DNA of 6,641 nucleotides, taken from positions 1 to 6,641 of the forward strand of contig JAATFE010000165.1 in assembly GCA_015655365.1 (NCBI GenBank), in the 5' to 3' direction. This document shows positions 1 to 4,882 of the stretch, piece after piece. A model generated the notes under the pieces. It was not told the DNA's origin, ran no database searches, and saw only the letters and a program-made list of their open reading frames with translations. The position numbers and the translations under genes are program-made. This DNA is from Terriglobales bacterium (GTDB taxonomy: Bacteria > Acidobacteriota > Terriglobia > Terriglobales > Acidobacteriaceae). Numbering within the stretch: position 1 is the stretch's first letter; every line of letters begins with the position of its first letter.

Positions 1-407
1 ATGGCAAAGAACGGGTGCCCCTCGGCCAGCGCATTGCCGTCCAGGATCACCTGTTCCGGCGTGTCCTCCGCCGCATTGGGAGAGTCATGAGTCCGGCAGT
101 GGATGGCGTACTGCCTGCCCTCTTCGGTCCGGGTGTAATACCACCACGCGCCCTCGCGGAAGGGAACCGAAACGTCGGTTTGCTTTACGTGGCTCAGCAT
201 CTCCCGGTACAGATCGTCGCGCAGCCCCGCCAGAGGCGCCATCGCGGCCTCGGCATAGGCATTCTCGGCGTCGAGATACGCCGTCACTTCCGGGTTCTGT
301 TTTTCGCGCAGCCAAGCGTAGTCGTCGTGGAGGGCCGTGCCGTGCAAAAGCGTCTCGGTGGGTTCCTTGCGGGCGGTAGGGGGCGGGGGAAGCTGTCGTT
401 GTGTCAT
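1..407 (-). CDS. ptrB: Oligopeptidase B (S9A family), N-terminal part, cut by window edge
   Basis: Serine peptidase of the prolyl oligopeptidase family; known members cleave short peptides after basic residues, usually in the cytoplasm. The minus strand is open from an ATG at 407-405 through 135 codons to the window edge. The N-terminus carries family hallmarks: HDDYAWLREKQNPEV (residues 27-41), YLDAENAY (44-51), then SVPFREGAWWYYTRTEEGRQY (spread over 80-100) and EQVILDGNALAEGH (118-131). These match the N-terminal strap and first propeller blade of oligopeptidase B. The catalytic Ser-Asp-His domain lies outside the window, so activity cannot be judged. No strong Shine-Dalgarno precedes the ATG, but a TACACT hexamer lies nine bases upstream. 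The gene is divergent from the TPM-domain gene. Another S9A prolyl endopeptidase is the alternative, but the WWYYTRTEEG stretch favours oligopeptidase B. No signal peptide is visible. Confidence 0.9.
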   Translation of the reverse strand, partial: MTQRQLPPPPTARKEPTETLLHGTALHDDYAWLREKQNPEVTAYLDAENAYAEAAMAPLAGLRDDLYREMLSHVKQTDVSVPFREGAWWYYTRTEEGRQYAIHCRTHDSPNAAEDTPEQVILDGNALAEGHPFFA

Positions 408-416
408 CTCATTCCC

Positions 417-447
417 AGTGTAGTTGTTGCGGAGAGGCGCAGGGCAA
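417..447 (-). promoter_or_regulatory. Candidate promoter of the oligopeptidase B gene
   Basis: On the minus strand, TACACT (422 down to 417) resembles a -10 box and ends nine bases before the ATG at 407. TTGCCC (447 down to 442) is a partial -35 match, with a spacer of 19 bases, slightly long. Transcription would start within a few bases of the ATG. This is inference from motif matching only. Confidence 0.3.
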
Positions 448-501
448 CCGGCCGCCCCGTCCAAACCACCCCCCCTGGGAACTTTTGCCCCCGCGCCCGC
501 G

Positions 502-507
502 TACAAT
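502..507 (+). promoter_or_regulatory. Candidate -10 box of the TPM-domain gene
   Basis: TACAAT matches the -10 consensus at five of six positions and ends eight bases before the ATG at 516, so the transcript would carry a leader of only a few bases. I see no good -35 box at the right distance. The 108-base space between the two divergent starts (408-515) is otherwise C/G-rich and featureless. Confidence 0.35.
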
Positions 508-515
508 TGAGAGCG

Positions 516-1322
516 ATGACAGGCTTTCGCCGCGTAAAATCGATCGTTTTCGGGCTGCTGCTGGCAGTCCTCGTGGGTGTTTCCGCTACGGCCTCCTGGG
601 CCGAACGGCTGGAGGACCTGCCCACACCCACCGACTATGTGAGCGACAACGCCCACGTGCTCTCCCCCGAGGCGATTGCCCGCCTCGACCGCCTCTGCGC
701 TCAGCTTGACCATTCCCAGGCCAACGCGCAAATCGCCATCGTGACCGTCCGCAATCTGGACGGCGACGACTCGGCCGACTATGCCACGCGCCTCTTCGAA
801 AAGATGAAGATCGGGGCCAAGGGCACCGATCGCGGTCTTCTGTTCCTCTTTGCCATCGACGACCGCCGCCGCTCCATCAAGGTCGGTTACGGTCTCGAAG
901 GCATCCTGCCCGACGGAAAAACCGGCGACATCGGGCGTTCCCTCGTCCCTTACTTGCAGGCGGGCGACTACGACAATGCGGTGCTCTCCGGCGTGAGCCA
1001 GGCGGCCAATGTGATTGCCGCCGACGCCAAAATCACGCTTGACGAGGATTCCAGCCAGATTCGGCCACCGCAGCGGCCCGTGCGGCACGGCTTCGCCATG
1101 GGCAAGTTCATCCTGCTCCTCGTCGTGCTCATCTTCTTTGGCGGCTTCCACCTCCTCCGGTTCCTGCTTGGCTTTGGCCTCTTCGGCGGTTTCGGCGGTG
1201 GCTTCGGGGGAGGCTTTGGCGGTGGTGGGGGCGGAGGCGGCTTCGGCGGCGGAGACTCGGGTGGTTTCGGCGGCTTTGGCGGCGGCGGATCCGGAGGCGG
1301 TGGTTCCGACGGCGGTTGGTAA
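516..1322 (+). CDS. TPM-domain protein, secreted/membrane-anchored, Gly-rich tail (YgcG-like)
   Basis: 268-residue envelope protein. Residues 1-29 form a signal peptide (basic FRRVK, hydrophobic 9-22, probable cleavage after SWA at 27-29). Residues 36-170 form a TPM (YgcG) domain: LPTPTDYVSDNAHVLS near its start, IAIVTVRNLDGDD in the core, and the signature DRGLLFLFAIDDRRRSIKVG (105-124) followed by GYGLEGILPDG. A hydrophobic segment follows at about 197-220, then a tail of almost only Gly and Phe with a little Ser and Asp (221-268), typical of this family. The frame is open further upstream, but the ATG at 516 is chosen because it starts directly at the signal peptide and the upstream part overlaps the divergent peptidase gene. 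Relatives include plant thylakoid TLP18.3, linked to photosystem II repair; bacterial function is poorly known. The LemA-family gene next door supports an envelope role, since these two families often occur together. Confidence 0.88.
   Translation: MTGFRRVKSIVFGLLLAVLVGVSATASWAERLEDLPTPTDYVSDNAHVLSPEAIARLDRLCAQLDHSQANAQIAIVTVRNLDGDDSADYATRLFEKMKIGAKGTDRGLLFLFAIDDRRRSIKVGYGLEGILPDGKTGDIGRSLVPYLQAGDYDNAVLSGVSQAANVIAADAKITLDEDSSQIRPPQRPVRHGFAMGKFILLLVVLIFFGGFHLLRFLLGFGLFGGFGGGFGGGFGGGGGGGGFGGGDSGGFGGFGGGGSGGGGSDGGW
1190..1319 (+). repeat. Low-complexity GGC/GGT/TTC repeat coding the Gly-Phe tail
   Basis: Degenerate iterations of GGC, GGT and GGA codons interrupted by TTC/TTT encode the GFGG-type tail of the TPM protein. 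Such tracts are prone to slippage, so small in-frame length differences between strains would be expected. Confidence 0.7.
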
Positions 1323-1338
1323 GGTGTGTTTCAGAAGG

Positions 1339-1360
1339 GTGCCTTTTGCCAAGGCGTTTT
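1339..1360 (+). terminator. Weak candidate terminator after the TPM gene
   Basis: GCCTT (1341-1345) and AAGGC (1351-1355) pair around a five-base loop, with two possible G-T pairs below, and GTTTTG follows. The stem is short, so it may be only partly effective and allow read-through toward lemA. Confidence 0.3.
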
Positions 1361-1367
1361 GTGTCAG

Positions 1368-1420
1368 GGCACGACTTTAGTCGTGCCGAACAAGGACGGA
1401 AAATAGGTGGGCTTTAGCCC
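1368..1420. repeat. Two adjacent CTTTAG-core palindromes (REP-like)
   Basis: GGCACGACT (1368-1376) and AGTCGTGCC (1379-1387) form a perfect 9-base inverted repeat around TT. Twenty-one bases later GGGCT (1409-1413) and AGCCC (1416-1420) do the same around TT. Both hairpins share the central CTTTAG. Paired intergenic hairpins with a common core are the hallmark of REP/BIME-type dispersed elements; membership of a genome-wide family is inferred. They lie between two co-oriented genes and could affect mRNA decay or translation coupling. Confidence 0.6.
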
Positions 1421-1445
1421 CTGAGGGAAAAGATTCGCAGCCGAC

Positions 1446-1473
1446 CAGCCGTTTTTGAAACAGGCTGTCGTTT
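1446..1473 (+). terminator. Hairpin with short T-run, candidate terminator
   Basis: CAGCC (1446-1450) plus GTTT (1451-1454) pair with AAAC (1458-1461) and GGCTG (1463-1467), leaving a three-base loop and one bulged A. TCGTTTT follows. It could terminate or attenuate transcription coming from the TPM gene before lemA, but the T-run is interrupted. Confidence 0.35.
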
Positions 1474-1493
1474 TCCAGCGTTTTTTATGTAGG

Positions 1494-1521
1494 GGCTTCC
1501 TTCACTGGAAGCCAGAGGAGA
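1494..1521 (+). promoter_or_regulatory. lemA ribosome binding site abutting a hairpin
   Basis: GGCTTCC (1494-1500) and GGAAGCC (1507-1513) form a perfect 7-base stem with a six-base loop. The next bases, AGAGGAGA (1514-1521), are the Shine-Dalgarno sequence, ten bases before the ATG at 1532. The stem ends exactly where the ribosome binding site begins, so folding could modulate translation or protect the 5' end. The binding site itself is clear; the regulatory role is inferred. Confidence 0.55.
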
Positions 1522-1531
1522 AAAGTACCGT

Positions 1532-2110
1532 ATGAGTCGTGGACTTTGGATTGCACTTGGGGTGGTAGGCGTCTTCGTTTTGGCTTTGCTGATGGTCTTT
1601 GGCAGCTATGTGGGCGCCAAGAACCAGATGGTTGCCAAGGATGAAACAGTCAAGGCCTCGTGGTCGGAGGTCGATGTCCAGTTGCAGCGGCGAGCCGACC
1701 TGATCCCCAACCTGGTGGAGACGGTCAAGGGCTTCACCAAGGAAGAAAGCACCGTCTTCGGCGACATCGCCAATGCCCGCGCCGGCATGTTGAACGCGCA
1801 GGGACCGCAAGCCAAGATCGCCGCCAACGGCCGTCTCGATTCGGCTCTCGGCCGCCTGCTCCTGCTCACGGAAAACTACCCCCAACTGCGCTCCAGCGAG
1901 CAGTTTATGCGCCTGCAAGACGAGTTGGCCGGCACCGAAAACCGCATCGGCGTCTCCCGCCGCCGCTACAACGAGAGCCTGCGCGACTACAACACCTTCG
2001 TGCGCCAGTTCCCCAACAGCATCTGGGCGGGCATCGCCGGCTTCCAGGTCAACAACGCCTTCTTTGAGGCCAGTCCGAACGCAAAGAACGTGCCCTCGGT
2101 CAAGTTCTAG
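1532..2110 (+). CDS. lemA: LemA family membrane protein
   Basis: 192-residue LemA-family protein, a normal length for the family. Residues 5-28 are one N-terminal membrane helix or uncleaved signal anchor; the rest is expected to be a helical extracytoplasmic domain. The family signature is plain: VKASWSEVDVQLQRRADLIP (40-59) followed by NLVETVKGFTKEES (60-73), then IANARAGM (79-86), YPQLRSSEQFMRLQDELA (116-133), ENRIGVSRRRYNE (136-148) and YNTFVRQFPN (153-162). Molecular function is not established; LemA was first noted as a source of a Listeria antigen. The start is fixed by AGAGGAGA ten bases upstream. It lies 209 bases after the TPM-domain gene on the same strand; in many bacteria LemA is followed by a TPM protein, whereas here the order is reversed. 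It ends before a strong bidirectional terminator facing the convergent STAS gene. Confidence 0.93.
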   Translation: MSRGLWIALGVVGVFVLALLMVFGSYVGAKNQMVAKDETVKASWSEVDVQLQRRADLIPNLVETVKGFTKEESTVFGDIANARAGMLNAQGPQAKIAANGRLDSALGRLLLLTENYPQLRSSEQFMRLQDELAGTENRIGVSRRRYNESLRDYNTFVRQFPNSIWAGIAGFQVNNAFFEASPNAKNVPSVKF

Positions 2111-2245
2111 AGCGAAACTAGAGTCCCTGTGGCCCGGAGAGTTTCGTGCAAGGTCGCCGCTCCCTGATGGTCGCGTCGACGTTGGTGTAGTGCTTTCGGG
2201 ATACAGCAACTCTGGTTTCGCTATAGCTTTCAGCCAAACCAACGC

Positions 2246-2276
2246 AAAAAGGCCATCCCCTTGGGGATGGCCTTTT
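2246..2276. terminator. Strong bidirectional terminator between lemA and the STAS gene
   Basis: GGCCATCCCC (2251-2260) and GGGGATGGCC (2263-2272) are perfect 10-base arms around TT, preceded by AAAAA and followed by TTTT. The structure therefore works as an intrinsic terminator on both strands, as expected between the convergent lemA and STAS genes. The rest of the 190-base spacer (2111-2300) shows no gene. Confidence 0.93.
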
Positions 2277-2300
2277 CGATGAGTGCAGTGCAGTTCTGTT

Positions 2301-2645
2301 TTACTTGAAGGAGGCAATGGCGCTGGCTTCGTCGTCGAAGATGTCGAAGACGGTGTAGAGCTTGGTCAACTGGAGCAGGTCGTGGACCTTCTTGGTCAGC
2401 TTCAGCAGCTTGAGCCCGGCGGACTGGTTCTTGGCCGTGGTGTAGGCGCTCACCAACTCGCCCAAACCCGAGCTGTCGATGTAGTTTACGTCGCCCAGAT
2501 TCAGCAGGATGTTTTTCTGTCCTTTGCTGATCAGGTCGCGAATGGCATCGCGCAACTGCACGCTGCCTTCGCCTAATGTGATTCGCCCGCTAAGGTCGAG
2601 AACGGTGACGCCATCCACTTCACGGGAAGCAATTGTAAGTGCCAC
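2301..2645 (-). CDS. STAS-domain anti-sigma factor antagonist (RsbV/SpoIIAA-like)
   Basis: 114-residue single STAS-domain protein, the usual size. In partner switching the unphosphorylated form binds the RsbW-type kinase and frees that kinase's target; phosphorylation of a conserved serine inactivates it. Visible features: the first strand VDGVTVLDLSGRITL (10-24), then ILLNLGDVNYIDSSGLGELV (46-65), where Ser58 of the DSSGLG motif is the expected phospho-acceptor, and the C-terminal LLKLTKKVHDLLQLTKLYTV segment. The start is GTG at 2645-2643, fixed by a consensus AAGGAGG seven bases upstream. The gene lies 131 bases downstream of the RsbW-like gene on the same strand and appears to have its own promoter. 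No sigma factor or PP2C phosphatase gene is in the window, so the final target is unknown. Confidence 0.93.
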   Translation of the reverse strand: MALTIASREVDGVTVLDLSGRITLGEGSVQLRDAIRDLISKGQKNILLNLGDVNYIDSSGLGELVSAYTTAKNQSAGLKLLKLTKKVHDLLQLTKLYTVFDIFDDEASAIASFK

Positions 2646-2652
2646 GGAATAT

Positions 2653-2659
2653 CCTCCTT
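2653..2659 (-). promoter_or_regulatory. Consensus Shine-Dalgarno of the STAS gene
   Basis: AAGGAGG on the minus strand lies seven bases before the GTG start. It is the strongest ribosome binding site in the window, implying efficient translation of the antagonist compared with the kinase gene, whose start has no such site. Confidence 0.9.
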
Positions 2660-2671
2660 GTTGGTACTACG

Positions 2672-2680
2672 GTTATAGCA
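2672..2680 (-). promoter_or_regulatory. Candidate extended -10 promoter of the STAS gene
   Basis: TGCTATAAC on the minus strand fits an extended -10 box (TG, one base, TATAAC). It would start transcription near 2665, a few bases ahead of the AAGGAGG at 2659-2653. No convincing -35 box is present, which is tolerated by extended -10 promoters. It would let the antagonist be made independently of the kinase gene. Confidence 0.45.
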
Positions 2681-2726
2681 CTCTCGCAGTTCCAGTGGCG
2701 GGAAAGTGCCGATCTACCTTTGTGCC

Positions 2727-2756
2727 GGGCGGGATCGATCGGCCTCCCGTCCGCCC
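2727..2756 (-). terminator. Stem-loop after the anti-sigma kinase gene
   Basis: GGGC and GGGA (2727-2734) pair with TCCC (2745-2748) and GCCC (2753-2756), with a ten-base loop and a four-base bulge, 21 bases past the kinase stop codon on the minus strand. No T-run follows, so it is more likely an mRNA 3'-end stabiliser or an attenuator than a full intrinsic terminator. Confidence 0.3.
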
Positions 2757-2776
2757 CGAACTTCCTGCGCAAGCAC

Positions 2777-3232
2777 CTAAATCTTATCGCCTGCCGGGGC
2801 CAGATGTTTGATCAGCGTCAATTCTGTCCCAGGTTGCAATTGTCGAAAGTGTACCTCATCCATGAAGGACCTGATAAGGAAGATGCCGCGGCCGGTGCCC
2901 CGCATCAGATTTTCCGGCGCCAGCGGGTCGGGCAGCGTCTCCGGGGCCAGTCCCTTGCCCTGGTCGGCAATGGTAAACACCAGCGCCTCGCCCGTGTTTT
3001 CCAGCCCCACGATGATCTGTTTGGCGGGGTCGTATTCGTTGCCGTGCAGCACCGCGTTCACGGCTGCCTCGCGCACCGCCATGGTCACATGGAAGCGGTC
3101 GTCCTCGTCCAGCCCGGCCTCTTCGGCCAGTTTGTCCGCGGCGGCTTCCACTTCGCCGACGCTCTCCATGGTGGAGCTCAGTGCGAAACGCCGCCGTCCT
3201 GTCTTGGGTCCGCTCACCGGATTCGCATCCAC
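2777..3232 (-). CDS. RsbW-type anti-sigma regulatory factor, serine kinase (GHKL ATPase)
   Basis: 151-residue ATP-binding protein of the RsbW/SpoIIAB class. Known members bind a sigma factor or another partner and phosphorylate the cognate STAS antagonist on serine. The Bergerat fold is complete: N-box REAAVNAVLHGN (54-65, with Glu55 and Asn59), G1 box DQGKG (90-94), and G2 box GTGRGIFLIRSFMDEV (112-127). The N-terminal FALSSTMESVGEVEAAADKL is typical of this group. The GTG at 3232 is the first start possible, since a TAG lies two codons upstream in frame. It lacks a good Shine-Dalgarno, so the in-frame GTG at codon 6 is an alternative; the ATG at 3228-3226 is out of frame. The STAS gene lies downstream on the same strand, making the two a likely cognate pair, in the reverse of the common rsbV-rsbW order. 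Confidence 0.92.
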   Translation of the reverse strand: MDANPVSGPKTGRRRFALSSTMESVGEVEAAADKLAEEAGLDEDDRFHVTMAVREAAVNAVLHGNEYDPAKQIIVGLENTGEALVFTIADQGKGLAPETLPDPLAPENLMRGTGRGIFLIRSFMDEVHFRQLQPGTELTLIKHLAPAGDKI

Positions 3233-3281
3233 CTTCTAGTACCGTGTCCTCGTGATTTCGTAATCAAGCCCAGGAAAATGG

Positions 3282-3318
3282 GTGCCCTAGGTCCCGCTTT
3301 TGGGACCTGGGAGAGCAC
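3282..3318. repeat. Large hairpin repeat in divergent intergenic region
   Basis: CCTAGGTCCC (3286-3295) pairs with GGGACCTGGG (3302-3311) across a six-base loop with one T-G pair. Outside it GTGC (3282-3285) pairs with GCAC (3315-3318), leaving a three-base bulge on one side: fourteen pairs in total. It lies between divergent starts, so it is not a gene-end terminator. The opening GGGTGCCC (3280-3287) recurs at 6467-6474, which suggests a dispersed repeat family. The rest of the 280-base spacer (3233-3512) holds no gene. Confidence 0.6.
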
Positions 3319-3478
3319 GAATTTACACGGACACAGCACTAGCTGGCAGTTTCATAGCTTGCGGCCAAAGTGTCAAGCCGAGGCGAGTTACTCCACCCTG
3401 TCGAGGTATCCACTCGCCCGCTTCCGCGAGCGCAATCCTGGGGCAGTCTTTTTCTCGGTTCTGGTGAGAGCAAGAGTA

Positions 3479-3512
3479 TTGGAGAACCGCGCCGAGGTAA
3501 TACACTCACCTC
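3479..3512 (+). promoter_or_regulatory. Candidate promoter and operator of the MgtE-like gene
   Basis: TTGGAG (3479-3484) and TACACT (3501-3506) are spaced by 16 bases and would start transcription at or just before the ATG at 3513, giving a leaderless message. No Shine-Dalgarno is present. GAGGT (3494-3498) and ACCTC (3508-3512) form a small inverted repeat bracketing the -10 box, an operator-like arrangement. All of this is motif-based inference. Confidence 0.4.
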
Positions 3513-4769
3513 ATGCAACCTCGCACCTCAGCCCGCGTAAGCCTGACCGCGCTGCTTGGCACTCCGGTGACCGACGCGCAGGGCCACATGCGCGGAAAGC
3601 TCAAGGACATCGCCGTGGCCACCGGTCCCGATGCGGGCAAAGTGGCCGGTCTGGTGCTCAAAACTCGCGCCGGCCTCTGCATCGTTCCGTCTCAGGACGT
3701 GATGGAAACCCCGGCCGGAACCCTCGAGCTGCGTTCTTCCGGCGCCCTGGTGCCGCTCAAGGACGAGGGTAATTACCTCTATCTCCAGCAGGATCTGGTC
3801 GACCGTCAGATCATCGACATTCACGGCCGCAAAGTGGTCCGCGTCAACGATGTGGATCTCGAGTGGATGGGCCAGGGCGCTGCTCACCTGTTGCGCGTGG
3901 CCGAGGTCGAGGTGGGCGTGCGCGGTGCCTTCCGCAGGGTCTTCAAGGGCCTGCTGCCGCGCGCTACCTTGGAGCTGATCTCTCGCAAGCTGAACGCCCG
4001 CGGCATCCCCTGGCAGTTTGTCGACGTCATCGAGGTCGATCCGGCCCGCCGCGTCAAGCTGCGCATCGAGTACGAGCGTCTGGCCGAGATGCACCCCTCC
4101 GACCTGGCTGAGATCCTGGAAGACCTAGCACCGGCCGAGCGCGAAGCCGTCTTTACCTCTCTCGATGAAGAGGTGGCCGCCGAGACCCTCGAAGAAGTCG
4201 ATCCCAAGCTGCAAAAGGCCCTGCTGGAAAAGCTCGACGAAGAGAGAATTGCCGACATTGTCGAGGAGATGGACCCCGGCGCGGCTGCCGACCTGCTGGG
4301 CGAACTGCCCGAAGAGCAGTCCGACGCCATCCTCGAAGAAATGGAACCGGAGGAGCGCCAGGAAGTCTCGGAACTGCTTGAGTTCGACGAAAACTCCGCC
4401 GCCGGCTGCATGACGACCGACTTTGTATACCTCGGTATGGATGCTACCGTGGCTCAAGCCGTGCAGGCTTTCCGCAGCTTCGACGGCGACCCGGATTCCG
4501 TCACCGAAATCTACCTGCTCGACGAGAAGCGGATTCTGCGCGGCGCAATCACCCTGGCCCGGCTGCTCATGGCCCAGCCCGAAACGCGCCTATCCGTGCT
4601 CCCCGAACCCCGCATCCTCTCCTGTCCTGCCGACCTGAGCCAGAACGACTTGGCTGAATTGTTCGACAAATACAACCTCCACGCCCTGCCGGTAGTTGAC
4701 CCCCAGAACCGCATGGTCGGCGTGGTGCAGGCCGACCACGTCATCAGTTTCCTGCGCGACAAGCTCTAA
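3513..4769 (+). CDS. Soluble MgtE N-domain/CBS protein with PRC-barrel-like N-terminus
   Basis: 418-residue protein with the cytosolic sensor parts of an MgtE magnesium channel but no channel. Residues about 8-75 (VSLTALLGTPVTDAQG..GKLKDIAV) and 90-150 look like PRC-barrel repeats. Residues about 190-292 are an MgtE N-terminal domain: superhelical repeats rich in acidic and leucine residues, with MHPSDLAEILEDLAPAER and later EEMDPGAAADLLGELP. Residues 297-418 are a CBS pair, with AGCMTTDFVYLG opening the first and ALPVVDPQNRMVGVV in the second. In MgtE these domains bind Mg2+ and gate the pore. Here the protein ends at LRDKL, with no hydrophobic segment and an ordinary TAA, so this is a natural stand-alone form rather than a truncation. 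Similar proteins are often encoded beside Nramp-type metal transporters; none is next to it here. A role in divalent-cation or nucleotide sensing is inferred. Confidence 0.85.
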   Translation: MQPRTSARVSLTALLGTPVTDAQGHMRGKLKDIAVATGPDAGKVAGLVLKTRAGLCIVPSQDVMETPAGTLELRSSGALVPLKDEGNYLYLQQDLVDRQIIDIHGRKVVRVNDVDLEWMGQGAAHLLRVAEVEVGVRGAFRRVFKGLLPRATLELISRKLNARGIPWQFVDVIEVDPARRVKLRIEYERLAEMHPSDLAEILEDLAPAEREAVFTSLDEEVAAETLEEVDPKLQKALLEKLDEERIADIVEEMDPGAAADLLGELPEEQSDAILEEMEPEERQEVSELLEFDENSAAGCMTTDFVYLGMDATVAQAVQAFRSFDGDPDSVTEIYLLDEKRILRGAITLARLLMAQPETRLSVLPEPRILSCPADLSQNDLAELFDKYNLHALPVVDPQNRMVGVVQADHVISFLRDKL

Positions 4770-4846
4770 TCAGCCTCCGCATTTAGCTGCAATTGTGCGA
4801 TTATGCTCAGTTTTGTTCCTCTCACGCAGGTAATCTCAGAGAAAAC

Positions 4847-4866
4847 ATCCGGATTTATCTGGATTT
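4847..4866 (+). repeat. Tandem 10-base repeat before the nitronate monooxygenase gene
   Basis: ATCCGGATTT (4847-4856) is followed directly by ATCTGGATTT (4857-4866), identical at nine of ten positions; the first copy contains the palindrome ATCCGGAT. Copies one helical turn apart, 17 bases before the ATG, could form an operator. The rest of the 113-base spacer (4770-4882) shows no clear promoter. Confidence 0.4.
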
Positions 4867-4882
4867 GTGAAAGAATTCAAGA

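Noticed and set aside
85..315. Minus-strand 76-codon open frame
   Set aside because: Arg/Gly-rich shadow in another frame of the oligopeptidase B gene.
15..515. N-terminal extension of the TPM-domain frame running back to the window start
   Set aside because: It overlaps the antisense oligopeptidase B gene, which has clear family motifs, and the signal peptide begins exactly at the ATG at 516.
2111..2222. AGCGAAAC (2111-2118) with possible partners at 2140-2146 and 2215-2222
   Set aside because: Long loops and competing partners; weak compared with the real terminator at 2246-2276 and not convincing as structure.
1502..2317. Long minus-strand open frame of 271 codons opposite lemA
   Set aside because: It is antisense to lemA and runs through the bidirectional terminator and past the STAS stop codon; no recognisable motif. 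High-GC shadow.
2672..2700. Sigma-54 type site upstream of the STAS gene (TGGAAC..GTGC)
   Set aside because: The invariant GG and GC pairs are not at the required 10-base spacing; the extended -10 match fits better.
3233..3512. Riboswitch (for example magnesium-responsive) upstream of the MgtE-like gene
   Set aside because: I could not match a known riboswitch consensus, and the best promoter candidate leaves no leader long enough to hold one.
2639..3772. Plus-strand 377-codon frame across the kinase gene and the MgtE-like start
   Set aside because: It is antisense to the RsbW-type gene, crosses a hairpin-rich intergenic region, and enters the MgtE-like gene in the wrong frame.
3528..4762. 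Several minus-strand open frames opposite the MgtE-like gene
   Set aside because: Compositional shadows of a high-GC gene; Ser/Arg- or His-rich with no family motif.
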